This document shows, one piece after another, positions 25,426-34,050 of a stretch of 64,000 nt of DNA (its first letter is position 1; each line of letters starts with the position of its first letter). This DNA is from Candidatus Poribacteria bacterium (GTDB taxonomy: Bacteria; Poribacteria; WGA-4E; WGA-3G), in the NCBI GenBank assembly GCA_958295815.1, contig OY282374.1:702856-766855 (forward strand), written 5' to 3'. A model generated the notes under the pieces. The model saw only the letters and a list, made by a program, of their open reading frames with translations, was not told the origin of the DNA and ran no database searches. The position numbers were made by a program, and so were the translations under genes.

Positions 25426-26220
25426 CTATCTCCGTTTCTGGAGATTTCGGCGTGTGAAAATCTTATCGTCGATGTCCGAATCGAAAGTAGCGTTTGTCCA
25501 CCGAACAACCGTTTTATGACCTTCCTTATTTTGCGGAAGCATCTCCATCACAGAAGGGAGAGTTTTTCCCGCAAACGTCTTGATATCCTTGAAATTCATA
25601 ATCCGCATCAAGTTCCCTTTTTCATCATAGAACCGCTGCCACACCGGTGTATAATCATTGGATTGCACCGCTGCCACAATCTTCCCCCAAACTATCGGAG
25701 AATCCTCTTTCGGCGTGAGTTCCACATAAAGATGATCTGGAGCTGCATCTTCTGGCGTAACAAACTGGTAAGTATAGTCATTAAGCATCGACGACTCCCT
25801 AACCAAATCATCATTCGTGAAATCCGAGCCCATCCACGATCCCATCATCATTGACGGCGGAATCTTCATCACCTTGTTTGTCTTAGGGAGATAATTCCAC
25901 ATCTCATTTCCGATGCGTAGTGTAGCAACCCCATTTTCCTTTTTAGGTGCCGTAATTCGGATAAAAGTTTTATCCATCCCTTTCGACCAAACTGTCATTG
26001 CGAGCGTGCGTTCCCAGTGCGGCGTGACGATATGCATCTCCATTTCGGCATAACTACTTTGACTACGATAGAGCTGATCGATGTGTGTAATGACAGATTC
26101 AATATCGGGGGTTGATTCTTGGGCTGGCGAAAGCACACAAAAAGTGAGAGTCGAGAGGAGGAAAAAATATAACATTAAGTTCCGTGCTGTTACCTGTTTC
26201 CTACTTTGAGATTTCTTCAT
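25426..26220 (-). CDS. LolA-like outer-membrane lipoprotein-sorting protein
   Basis: 264 aa from the ATG at 26220 (MKKSQSRKQ), which has GGAAAGGA about 15 nt and AAAGGAA directly upstream. A longer frame to 26283 lacks support. A signal peptide covers about residues 1-35 (YFFLLSTLTFCVLSPAQ). The mature part has the LolA-like domain text SSYAEMEMHIVTPHWERTLA, ITAPKKENGVATLRIGNEMWNYLP and KIPPSMMMGSWMGSDFTNDDL, typical of the COG2834-type proteins encoded beside FtsX permeases. They are thought to carry lipidated or hydrophobic cargo across the periplasm. It is the first gene of the five-gene minus-strand cluster, with a good promoter at 26296-26324. Confidence 0.88.
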   Translation of the reverse strand: MKKSQSRKQVTARNLMLYFFLLSTLTFCVLSPAQESTPDIESVITHIDQLYRSQSSYAEMEMHIVTPHWERTLAMTVWSKGMDKTFIRITAPKKENGVATLRIGNEMWNYLPKTNKVMKIPPSMMMGSWMGSDFTNDDLVRESSMLNDYTYQFVTPEDAAPDHLYVELTPKEDSPIVWGKIVAAVQSNDYTPVWQRFYDEKGNLMRIMNFKDIKTFAGKTLPSVMEMLPQNKEGHKTVVRWTNATFDSDIDDKIFTRRNLQKRR

Positions 26221-26295
26221 TTCCTTTGTTATCCTTTCCCCATTTTGGATCTTATCATAGGACGGCGAACATGGAAACTGCACTCTCTATTTTAT

Positions 26296-26324
26296 ATAAT
26301 AACACAGAATGCATCAGAGTGCAA
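26296..26324 (-). promoter_or_regulatory. Sigma-70-type promoter of the Lol-like operon
   Basis: On the minus strand: TTGCAC (26324-26319), a 17-bp spacer, then TATTAT (26301-26296), matching the -35 and -10 hexamers at five positions each. It lies about 76 nt upstream of the LolA-like start codon. Confidence 0.55.
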
Positions 26325-26359
26325 GTTTTTTATGCTTAAATTATATTAAGTAATTATTT

Positions 26360-26560
26360 CAATAACCTCCCCATACACTATGTTGGACGAGGTCCCCGTG
26401 CCTCGTACCTCAACCTGTGGGAGAGGTTTCTAACCTCGATACGCTTCGTTCCTGCTGGTGAGGTTTCTACCTCCCCTTACACTATGTTGGACGAGGTCCC
26501 CGTGCCTCGTACCTCTCCACGCACGCATATAGTGTATAAGTAATTCTAAAATTCACCATG
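26360..26560. repeat. Mixed palindromes: ACGAGG/CCTCGT element (2 copies) and REP-2b
   Basis: ACACTATGTTGGACGAGG, then TCCCCGTG and CCTCGTACCTC (stem ACGAGG/CCTCGT), occurs at about 26377-26414 and again at about 26480-26517. Between them are a REP-2b copy (GAGGTTTCTAACCTC, about 26426-26440) and a degenerate one (GAGGTTTCTACCTC). The region ends in TAATTCTAAAATTCACCATG (26541-26560), a motif seen near three other repeat blocks. No gene is present. Confidence 0.65.
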
Positions 26561-26600
26561 GTTTTCTGTTTTCTGTAGGTGTTTTATTAATCGTATGGAA

Positions 26601-26643
26601 TTAACGCCGAGTGTGCGTATTGCCTCGCAGTGAGAGTTGACAG
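26601..26643 (-). repeat. Inverted copy of the ACTCTCACTGCGAGG element
   Basis: On the minus strand it reads AACTCTCACTGCGAGGCAAT followed by ACGCACACTCGGCGTTAA, matching 16277-16320 and 61807-61855 (plus orientation). Its function is unknown; the element has no coding capacity. Confidence 0.6.
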
Positions 26644-26765
26644 ATTTGAATGGAGTCAAACCCATAGGTATCAATTTAAAAAAAGGGTCTGTTTTTCGGT
26701 CTCAAAAACTTCCGGGTGTCAAAACCTTCATACACTCTACCGAAAACGCCAGGTAAGGCTATGTC

Positions 26766-26850
26766 CTCTTGAGTCCCGTAGGGACGGCATCTGTGTAGAA
26801 ACATTCACCAACCTATGAGAAAGCCCCGTAGGGGCGGCATTTGTAAAGGG
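26766..26850. repeat. REP-3 hairpins (2 copies)
   Basis: TCCCGTAGGGACGGCATCTG and CCCCGTAGGGGCGGCATTTG are four-base stems closed by a GTA loop with compensatory T-A/C-G change, followed by the CGGCAT(C/T)TGT tail shared with the copies at 54.9-55.0 kb and 60.9-61.1 kb. The rest of 26851-27035 holds an inverted repeat TGTGTTG...CAACACA (about 26890-26918) before the TPR gene. Confidence 0.65.
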
Positions 26851-27035
26851 TTATCTACAAAATGTGTGAAAAATCCGTAAATCGACTCCTATGTGTTGAA
26901 CGAGGTGAAATCCAACACAATTATATTTATCAGATAGGTTATAGTTTGTTGTGAGATTTCTGCTACTATGCAGTTGACATCTGTTCGTTTTGCATGTTAT
27001 CATTAGCCACAAGGAAACTGTATTGTGGAGGGAAA

Positions 27036-29588
27036 ATGATGCAAGAGTTGAACTTAGCGACTGTTGATGCTTCTTATAGCTACGATTTCATCTATGGTAG
27101 CACAGGTGATGATGCCGATGCGTATAACCACCGTGGTATTACTCACAGTGAAAAAAATGAGCATAACAAGGCAATTGCATCCTTTAACAAAGCTATACAA
27201 CTGAATGCAGATCTTGCTGAAGCATATAACAATCGTGGCATCGTTTACGCTATTTTAGATGAGGTTGACACGGCTATTGAGGACTTTAGCACTGCGATAA
27301 ACTTGGATTCTGATTATGCCGAGGCATATTACAATCGCGGTGTTGCTTACGGCAAAAAGGGCGAAGTTGACTGTGCCATCAATGACTATACCACAGCGAT
27401 AGAACTGAATCCCAATTATGCCGAGGCACATAACAATCGTGGTACTGCTTACCACAAAAAAGGCAAGCTTGCCCATGCCATCAATGACTATACCACAGCG
27501 ATAGAACTGAATCCCAATTATGCCGAGGCACACTATAATCGCGGTAATACTTACATTACTAAAGGCACTATAAGTCGTGCCATTTCAGATTACACCAAAG
27601 CGATACAACTCAAAACCGACTATGTCAAAGCATATTACAATCGTGGCAATGCTTACTTTAACAAAGGGAAGTTTAATTGCGCTATCACAGACTATACTAA
27701 AGCAATACAACTTAAATCTGATTATGTCGAAGCATATTACAATCGCGGTGTCACTTACAGTAAAACTGGTATGCTTGACCTTGCTATAGAAGACTATAAT
27801 TATGCAATAAAACTAAATCCCAAATATGCCAAAGTCTATAATAATCGCGGGTTGGCTTATTACGATAAAGCCCAGATTGACACTGCTGTCAAAGACTATA
27901 ATTATGCAATAAAATTGAGTCCTAATTATGCTTATGCTTATATCAATCGCGGTATTGCGTACCACAAAAGAGGCGAATCTAATTCTGCCATAAAAGACTA
28001 CGACAAAGCCATAGAACTTGACCCGAATGATGCTGACACTTACTACAACCGCGGCAATGTATACAATGACATTGGGAAAGCTGACCTTGCCATAAAAGAC
28101 TACAACAAAGCCATAAAACTTTCCCCCAACGTTGCTAATATCTACTGCAATCGTGGCAATGCATACTTCAAAAGAGGAAAGATAGACCTTGCCATCAAAG
28201 ACTATAATTATGCAATAAAACTGAATCCAAATTATGTCTATGCCTATAACAATCGGGGTTTTGTTTACCAAAACAATGGAGAAGTTAACAAGGCTATTGA
28301 AGACTATACTACTGCGATAAGACTAGAATCTAAACTTGGCATGCCATATTACAATCGCGGTGAGGGATGGTTACTTCTGAAAGAATGGGATAAAGCCAAA
28401 ATAGATCTTCTTGCAGCCAAGAAAAACGGACTTGACATCACTGCCAGATTTCGGTCAGGTTACAAAAACGTTCAGGCATTTGAACAACGACATCGCGTCA
28501 AATTACCAAAAGACATTGCGCTCCTACTGACACAACGTCGTCGAGACCGTTATCCCAAGACAAGGGGAGTGCTCGATGCCGATAGTAATCCGATTGAATC
28601 ACCTAATGTGGTGAATTTACGTGAGCAGCTTCGCAATGCTGGAGTGCCATTAGGTGAGTATGTCAAAACGAAATCCTCTTTCGGTATCAACACCGTACCG
28701 ACTGAGGCATTCGTCGTAGATAAAGCGACACGGGACAAACTCATTACGGAGCACCCCTCATCTGCTAATATTTTGAAACCGTTTTTGCACGGACAAGATC
28801 TTAGACGCTGGCATGTTGACACGCCTCACCAGTGGCTCATCTTTACCTGCCGTGGTATAGCGATAAACGATTATCCAGCAATCCTAAGACACTTGGAAAA
28901 ATACCAAAAATCTCTGAGGAAAAGAAAAGGGAAACAGAAATGGTATGAGCTGCCAGTATCTCTCGGCGATGCGGAGCGTTTTGCACAACCGAAACTCGTC
29001 TGTCCAGACACCTATAACCACCAGACTTTCGCCGTTGATACTTCAGGTTATTATTACGGCAAAACCTCTTACCTTATACCAACATCGGAAACATGGCTTT
29101 GTGGTCTTCTTAATTCCCGCACTGTGGAGTGGTTTTATTCTCAAGTGTCCAACCAATTAACGATTGATCCGCTTCGAGCGCGTAGTGGATATATCCAACA
29201 GATTCCTATTCCCGACCTCGCGTCAACACAGAAAGCATTGATCGCCAAAATTGTTGATTACCTGATCTATCTTCAGCAGCAGCCAACGATAAACAGCAAA
29301 GATTTAAAACACGCCCGCGACCGTGTGATGCTCGGATATTTTGAGAGGGTCGTTGATGGCTTAGTTTATGAAGCTTACCTGCGTGAAGATTTGCATAAAG
29401 GGGACAAGCACTTCTTCCAACCGTTGTTAGACGAACAGTTGCCTTTGTGTGAAGAAATTCAGGGTGATAAAATGAGTGCCTTACGAGACATCTTTGAGAT
29501 GTTATATGAAAGGACGCATCTTGTTCGACGCAATCTTTACTATCTGGATAGTGTAAAAGCGGTTCGTATTATTGAGGATAAAATTTGA
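27036..29588 (+). CDS. TPR-array protein fused to a type IIG restriction-modification target-recognition domain (no methyltransferase)
   Basis: 850 aa from the ATG at 27036; an ATG at 27039 is equally good. GGAGGG is just upstream, favouring these over the ATG at 26994. Residues about 20-465 form roughly 13 TPR-like 34-residue repeats of the NPNYAEAYNNRGxAY type. Residues about 490-800 resemble the TaqI_C/Eco57I-type specificity domain: SFGINTVPTEAFVVDK, ILKPFLHGQDLRRW, WLIFTCRGIAINDYPAILRHL, KWYELP, KLVCPDTYN and QQIPIPDL. The tail ERVVDGLVYEAYLRED...HLVRRNLYYLDSVKAVRIIE is that of such enzymes. No methyltransferase motifs (NPPY, FxGxG) and no nuclease motif are visible. The last codons overlap the start of the ATPase gene. 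The domain exchange is unusual; either a DNA-binding adaptor or a recombinant remnant is possible. Confidence 0.75.
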   Translation: MMQELNLATVDASYSYDFIYGSTGDDADAYNHRGITHSEKNEHNKAIASFNKAIQLNADLAEAYNNRGIVYAILDEVDTAIEDFSTAINLDSDYAEAYYNRGVAYGKKGEVDCAINDYTTAIELNPNYAEAHNNRGTAYHKKGKLAHAINDYTTAIELNPNYAEAHYNRGNTYITKGTISRAISDYTKAIQLKTDYVKAYYNRGNAYFNKGKFNCAITDYTKAIQLKSDYVEAYYNRGVTYSKTGMLDLAIEDYNYAIKLNPKYAKVYNNRGLAYYDKAQIDTAVKDYNYAIKLSPNYAYAYINRGIAYHKRGESNSAIKDYDKAIELDPNDADTYYNRGNVYNDIGKADLAIKDYNKAIKLSPNVANIYCNRGNAYFKRGKIDLAIKDYNYAIKLNPNYVYAYNNRGFVYQNNGEVNKAIEDYTTAIRLESKLGMPYYNRGEGWLLLKEWDKAKIDLLAAKKNGLDITARFRSGYKNVQAFEQRHRVKLPKDIALLLTQRRRDRYPKTRGVLDADSNPIESPNVVNLREQLRNAGVPLGEYVKTKSSFGINTVPTEAFVVDKATRDKLITEHPSSANILKPFLHGQDLRRWHVDTPHQWLIFTCRGIAINDYPAILRHLEKYQKSLRKRKGKQKWYELPVSLGDAERFAQPKLVCPDTYNHQTFAVDTSGYYYGKTSYLIPTSETWLCGLLNSRTVEWFYSQVSNQLTIDPLRARSGYIQQIPIPDLASTQKALIAKIVDYLIYLQQQPTINSKDLKHARDRVMLGYFERVVDGLVYEAYLREDLHKGDKHFFQPLLDEQLPLCEEIQGDKMSALRDIFEMLYERTHLVRRNLYYLDSVKAVRIIEDKI

Positions 29589-31030
29589 GAATAACTAACA
29601 TTGAGATTAAAAACTTCAAAGCTTTTCCGAAACCTTATCAAATTAACCTACACAACGCTGGAAAGAATTTATTAGTTTACGGAGAAAATGGAAGCGGCAA
29701 ATCATCACTATATCTCGCCATAAAATATTTTCTTCAATCTGGTCTGGATACCAACAACGAGAATAACAAAAGTAATGATTTTGAAAGTCATCAGAACATC
29801 TTTGTTGAGGGTCCTGGTCATATTAAACTTTCTTTCCGTGCAGCGCATCAAGTAAAGAAGAATACTTACGAGTGGTCAAAAAGTGAGAAGGAAACAACAG
29901 ATGAACTGATTATCGAAATAGCAAAAGCAAGTGGGTTTCTTGACTACAAAGACCTTCTCGGAGTGCACTATCTGCAACCGGAAGGCGCAGCCGTGAATGT
30001 GTTCAATTTGTTGGTTGAGACACTTTTAGCAGATACAGTTAACCCGGTGACAGATCGAACCCTCGCTGAGGCATGGGATGACGTTCAAGAACCCTATCCT
30101 CGCAGGAGCGCGAAACACCAAATTACAGCCCTTGAAAGTCGGATAGAAGTTTTTAACGATGAAGTAGAAAATAGATTAGCAGATCTGCGTCCGAAGGTCC
30201 GCGAAATTCTTGGAAAATTTGGATACAAAGTCGATCTTAACTTAGATTTTAAAGAAGTTACATACAACCAAAAGGACAAAACACTTGAGAACCAGCAGAT
30301 TCTATTAAACGTCGAATTCTTCGACAAAGATGTCTCTGAACGTTACCTTTTACTGAATGAAGCAAAATTGTCAGCAATTGCGATTTCCATCTATCTTTCA
30401 TCAATTCTACTTCTGCCAGACCCCAAAAGTGGACTGAGAATTCTTGCACTTGATGATGTCCTAATTGGTTTGGATATGTCCAATCGCTTTCCAGTGCTGG
30501 ATATCCTTGGGGAATATTTCAAAGATTACCAAATCTTTTTAACAACCTACGATAAGGCGTGGTATGAGATTGCCAAGCAGCGTACGGATGAAAAGAACTG
30601 GAAGTATACTGAGTTCTATTTCAATACAACCGACCAATACGAAATTCCAGTCTGTAAGGAAGATGCACCGTATCTGAAAAAAGCAAAAGAATATCTTGAT
30701 GCGAATGACTATAAGGCTTGTGCAGTTTATGCACGCACAGCTTTTGAAGCGATAATCAAAGGATTTTGTGATCAAAGGAATCTTCGTGTTAGATACTGCG
30801 AAAATCCGAAGAATCTGACGAGTGAAGATTTTTGGGATCCGATAAAAACTGGAACGAGTCGAGATGGCACTTCCTTTTTAGAACAGACGCTCATTAGACA
30901 AATTGGGTTGTATCGGAGCATTATCCTAAACCCACTCAATCATGCTAACATCGCGAATATCCCTAAGAGAGAACTCGAGGATGCTATTGATACAGTAGAG
31001 AAACTTAAAACTGCGTTAGCACAACTTTAA
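29585..31030 (+). CDS. RecF/SMC-like AAA ATPase, coupled to the TPR-TRD gene
   Basis: 481 aa, TTG start overlapping the upstream TGA (TTGA), with GAGG 7 nt before it. The N-terminus MRITNIEIKNFKAFPKPYQI and Walker A YGENGSGKSS (about residues 31-40) are typical of RecF/SMC/OLD-like ATPases. The ABC-like segment LNEAKLSAIAISIYLSSILL is at about 255-275 and Walker B RILALDDVLIGLD at about 287-299. The middle is short, with no long coiled coil. Residues about 360-480 form a helical domain (YLKKAKEYLDANDYKACAVYARTAFEAIIKGF, later ILNPLNHANI) of HEPN-like flavour. Related ATPase genes commonly follow Eco57I-type methylase genes (recalled family knowledge). Here it follows the TPR-TRD fusion, so a joint defence role is inferred. 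Confidence 0.8.
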   Translation: MRITNIEIKNFKAFPKPYQINLHNAGKNLLVYGENGSGKSSLYLAIKYFLQSGLDTNNENNKSNDFESHQNIFVEGPGHIKLSFRAAHQVKKNTYEWSKSEKETTDELIIEIAKASGFLDYKDLLGVHYLQPEGAAVNVFNLLVETLLADTVNPVTDRTLAEAWDDVQEPYPRRSAKHQITALESRIEVFNDEVENRLADLRPKVREILGKFGYKVDLNLDFKEVTYNQKDKTLENQQILLNVEFFDKDVSERYLLLNEAKLSAIAISIYLSSILLLPDPKSGLRILALDDVLIGLDMSNRFPVLDILGEYFKDYQIFLTTYDKAWYEIAKQRTDEKNWKYTEFYFNTTDQYEIPVCKEDAPYLKKAKEYLDANDYKACAVYARTAFEAIIKGFCDQRNLRVRYCENPKNLTSEDFWDPIKTGTSRDGTSFLEQTLIRQIGLYRSIILNPLNHANIANIPKRELEDAIDTVEKLKTALAQL

Positions 31031-31060
31031 GCCATTAGGAAAATACGGATTATAAAAAAA

Positions 31061-31357
31061 ATGACAAAAGAACGCAATCAAGAGTGTGCCGAAACCTATT
31101 ATACTCGCGGATTGGCTCACAGCGAAAAAGGTGAGTTGAAACTTGCTATCACAGCTTACACCAAGGCAATAGAACTCAAACCCGATTATGCTGCTGCTTA
31201 TTACAATCGTGGTGGGACATGGTTACGCCTTGAGGAACGAGAAAAAGCTAAATCAGATCTGGCAGCTGCCAGAAATATGGGGAGTGATTCTATCACCAGC
31301 ATAGATAGGATACTACGAGACTACGCTCGTGCTTGGAAAACGCTCGGCAACAGATGA
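31061..31357 (+). CDS. Small TPR protein
   Basis: 98 aa with about two TPR units (AETYYTRGLAHSEKGELKLAI, KAIELKPDYAAAYYNRGG) and the tail WLRLEEREKAKSDLAAARNMG. The tail resembles the end of the TPR array in the gene two upstream (GWLLLKEWDKAKIDLLAAKKNG). It has no signal peptide or TM segment and is presumably cytoplasmic. It starts 30 nt after the ATPase stop, so co-transcription is likely. It could be an adaptor of the same system or a fragment left from expansion of the TPR gene. No strong ribosome binding site is seen. Confidence 0.65.
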   Translation: MTKERNQECAETYYTRGLAHSEKGELKLAITAYTKAIELKPDYAAAYYNRGGTWLRLEEREKAKSDLAAARNMGSDSITSIDRILRDYARAWKTLGNR

Positions 31358-31473
31358 TTGCGGATCATATACAGTCATGGATTCAGTAACAAATGAATGC
31401 TAATGTAACAGTAGAACCGAAACCCAAATCTATCCTCCCAAACACCACCTATAGAACCAACCACCGATTCCAT

Positions 31474-31521
31474 CATCCTATAAATCCTTGAATCCCGTAA
31501 TTCCTGGTTCAGACAATCTAC
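31474..31521. repeat. ATCCTGxAAATCCTTGAATC / GGTTCAGACAATCTAC repeat
   Basis: The text TAAATCCTTGAATCCCGTAA followed by TTCCTGGTTCAGACAATC recurs at 61863-61910 and, shortened, at 62439-62468. It is non-coding and lies in the 307-bp spacer before the isomerase-like gene. Confidence 0.55.
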
Positions 31522-31567
31522 AACCAATAACCCAAAACCAACCACCCAAATACACCCAAAAATTGAT

Positions 31568-31596
31568 TTGACAAAACCTGTCTAAAATGATAAATT
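31568..31596 (+). promoter_or_regulatory. Sigma-70-type promoter candidate
   Basis: TTGACA at 31568-31573, a 17-bp spacer, then TAAATT at 31591-31596. The -35 is perfect and the -10 matches four of six. It lies about 70 nt upstream of the start at 31665. Confidence 0.45.
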
Positions 31597-31664
31597 GACT
31601 TTAAACAAGGGAAACCTGAATTTATGCCTTAGTTTTTTAAATAAAATAGAGAAAGGACAATAGC

Positions 31665-32771
31665 ATGGCATCACAAAACGAACTACAGTCAATGCTAAAC
31701 GCGCCCATTGCTTTAGCACCCAATACCTACCTACATTTCTATAACGGTGGGAAACTCCGCGCTGAATTTATGGGCGAACCCGATCCGAAAGATGACTACT
31801 ACTCCGAAGAATGGATCTTCTCCACGAACCGAGCAATCACGCCGGGCAGAGACAATCCGCCCGATAAGGGGCTCAGCCTTATCGAACTTCCGAGTGGTGA
31901 AGTTGTATTATTGAAAGCACTTCTGGACGCATTTCCAGAGGAAACACTTGGTAGCGCACACGTCGACAAATACGGCACTGAATTAGGTGTGCTTCTCAAG
32001 ATTTTTGATGTCGGTGAAGGCGCACATATCCCTATCCACTGGCATCCGAATCCTGATTTCTCGCAAAAACATCTCAATTCACCCTTCGGCAAGAATGAGG
32101 CGTGGATTTTGATCGGCACGCGTCCAGGTGCAAAAGCGTGGATAGGCTGGAAAGAAGCGATAGACAAAGCAGAATTCCGTCGCCTGATGGAGGCACAAGA
32201 TGTGCCAACGCTGCGAAGTCTCATGCACGTCGTTGAACCAAAAGTAGGCGAAGTATACTTCCTGCGCACCCCAATCGTCCATTCGCTCGGTACAGGACTC
32301 TGTGTCCTTGAACCACAAGAACCCACCGACTGGAATATCCTCGCCGAGTGGGAAGGTTTCCCATTTGAAAGGGACGATGGACATCTCGGTCTCGGATGGG
32401 ATCTGGCAGTGGATGCCGCTGAGTTCGATAAATTGGAACTGGATTACCTTAACAACTACATTCGACGTACGCCAGAACTCGTCCGGGCAGAAGGCGATAA
32501 TCGCGAGGATCGGATCGTCCCAGAGGAAGCCTCACAATTCTTTGGATGTTCACGTCTGACAGTAAATTCAACGCTGAGTATGCCTGCCGATAAAGGCTTC
32601 TATGCACTCGTGACGTTGGGTGGTGAAGGCGTACTGCGCGGTGATTTTGAAGATGTTCCGCTCAAACGTGGAAAATCCGTGTTTATTCCAAGGTGCCTGT
32701 CCAGTTACGTCATTGTTAGCACTGGCGATACACCGATGGAGGTAATCTGTTGCTATCCACCAAGTCTTTAG
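31665..32771 (+). CDS. Class I mannose-6-phosphate isomerase-like cupin protein
   Basis: 368 aa. The layout follows type I phosphomannose isomerases: an N-terminal domain with LLKIFDVGEGAHIPIHWHPN (about residues 109-128, metal-binding His/Glu region), then KNEAWILIGTRPGAKAWIGW (about 143-162), GEVYFLRTPIVHSLGTG (about 193-209, His ligand), and a C-terminal cupin (LVTLGGEGVLRGDF, LKRGKSVFIPRCLSSYVI). It would interconvert mannose-6-P and fructose-6-P or a related sugar phosphate; the exact substrate is inferred. The start has AAAGGA 8 nt upstream. A REP-1-like palindrome begins right after the stop. Confidence 0.75.
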   Translation: MASQNELQSMLNAPIALAPNTYLHFYNGGKLRAEFMGEPDPKDDYYSEEWIFSTNRAITPGRDNPPDKGLSLIELPSGEVVLLKALLDAFPEETLGSAHVDKYGTELGVLLKIFDVGEGAHIPIHWHPNPDFSQKHLNSPFGKNEAWILIGTRPGAKAWIGWKEAIDKAEFRRLMEAQDVPTLRSLMHVVEPKVGEVYFLRTPIVHSLGTGLCVLEPQEPTDWNILAEWEGFPFERDDGHLGLGWDLAVDAAEFDKLELDYLNNYIRRTPELVRAEGDNREDRIVPEEASQFFGCSRLTVNSTLSMPADKGFYALVTLGGEGVLRGDFEDVPLKRGKSVFIPRCLSSYVIVSTGDTPMEVICCYPPSL

Positions 32772-32775
32772 GCGA

Positions 32776-32838
32776 TTAGGCACGCACCGCGTGCCGTAAC
32801 AGCAGCAAGCACCCCGTGTGCCGTAACAATAGCACGCA
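32776..32838. repeat. REP-1 cluster H (one full copy, one partial)
   Basis: GGCACGCACCGCGTGCC at about 32779-32795 has a 7-bp stem with yet another covariant pair (GC...GC) and an ACC loop. A partial copy (AAGCACCCCGTGTGCC) follows. The repeat fills the short spacer and reaches to within a few bases of the next start codon. Confidence 0.8.
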
Positions 32839-34050
32839 ATGTTGGATTTTAAACCCCCTAAACCCAATACAGCCGCGATTCAAATTCTGCAAGCCTTCAT
32901 GCCGCTTATCAATCGCTTGTGGTTGAAGGGATTGACGCTGGATGTTGATGCAGAATCCATTGCCCGTCTAAAAATGACGGATGGGTACCCGACTGTATTA
33001 GCTCCGAACCACGCGGCGCGCTCGGACCCCGCAGTCATATTTCACTTGTCAAAACAAGTCTCCCAGCAGTACTGCTACATGACTGCAAGGGAGACCTTTG
33101 ACAAAGGGAAATTCGGCTTATGTAGTTTTCTGTTGCAGCGGTTCGGTGCGTATTCTATTGTACGCGGCACCGCTGACCGAAACGCCTTCCGCACAACGCG
33201 GAAACTCTTATCTGAAGGCGAATGGCCCCTCGTTATCTTTGCTGAAGGGGAAATTTCACGGCAGAATGATACTGTCATGCGCTTTGAGAGGGGCATTGTA
33301 CAACTCTGCTTTTGGGCTTTGGACGATATGGCGAAAGCGGAGATCGACAAACCGCTTTATGTCGTCCCGATCGGGATCAAATACCACTATCCGCAAGACA
33401 TGTGGGACGATATTGACGCTGCCCTGACGGAATTAGAGGATCATATCCTCCCACCTGCTGATCGAACGCCAGTTGAACGTTACGAACGGCTACGACGCAT
33501 CGGGGTCGCAATATTCAAAACGCTTGCAACTGAATATCAGTATAAAGTGGACGAAACCGTGCCTCTTGATATGCACATCCAAAAGCTGAAAGAGCAGATT
33601 TTGTCCCATGCTGAGAAAATTATGGGTATAGACTCTGAAGCCGATGTGTTGACAAGGGTGAGAGGATTAAAAAATTTGGTCGATGCCGAAGTCTATAGAG
33701 ACATCGAACAGATGACAGAGTATGAACGGAAAATACATGAAGAACTGCTCCAGAAATTCCAACAGTTCTACCCCGACCTGGAGCGGTTAATCAATTTTAT
33801 AGCGATTTCGGATGGGTATGTCGCTGAAGAGCAGTCGCCAGAGCGATTTCTTGAAGTGATTATCCGTCTGGAGAGAGAAGTCTTTGGTACGTCAAAAATG
33901 CGGGGACCTCGGGTCGCATCCGTCCGCGTTGGTGAACCGGTAAATCTCCGCGAACATTACGATACCTATAAGGCACAAAAAAGAGAAACGGTGGAGCAGA
34001 TAACCCAGGGACTTGAAACAGACGTTAGGGCTTTGGTCGCGGGTGTATAA
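32839..34050 (+). CDS. PlsC-like 1-acylglycerol-3-phosphate acyltransferase family protein
   Basis: 403 aa. The catalytic HX4D motif appears as NHAARSDP at about residues 58-65 and the substrate-binding FAEGEISR at about 134-141, with IVRGTADRNAFR between them, as in PlsC-type acyltransferases. The N-terminal 250 residues cover the acyltransferase domain. The remaining 150 residues (DMHIQKLKEQIL..., YERKIHEELLQKFQQFYPDLE) are helical and not typical of short PlsC, suggesting an extended subfamily. It probably acts at the inner membrane face in phospholipid or related acylation. The start has no clear ribosome binding site because REP-1 sequence lies immediately upstream. Confidence 0.8.
   Translation: MLDFKPPKPNTAAIQILQAFMPLINRLWLKGLTLDVDAESIARLKMTDGYPTVLAPNHAARSDPAVIFHLSKQVSQQYCYMTARETFDKGKFGLCSFLLQRFGAYSIVRGTADRNAFRTTRKLLSEGEWPLVIFAEGEISRQNDTVMRFERGIVQLCFWALDDMAKAEIDKPLYVVPIGIKYHYPQDMWDDIDAALTELEDHILPPADRTPVERYERLRRIGVAIFKTLATEYQYKVDETVPLDMHIQKLKEQILSHAEKIMGIDSEADVLTRVRGLKNLVDAEVYRDIEQMTEYERKIHEELLQKFQQFYPDLERLINFIAISDGYVAEEQSPERFLEVIIRLEREVFGTSKMRGPRVASVRVGEPVNLREHYDTYKAQKRETVEQITQGLETDVRALVAGV

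Noticed and set aside
26630..26818. 62-aa ORF before the TPR gene
   Set aside because: It runs through dispersed repeats, including a REP-3 copy; no ribosome binding site or protein features.
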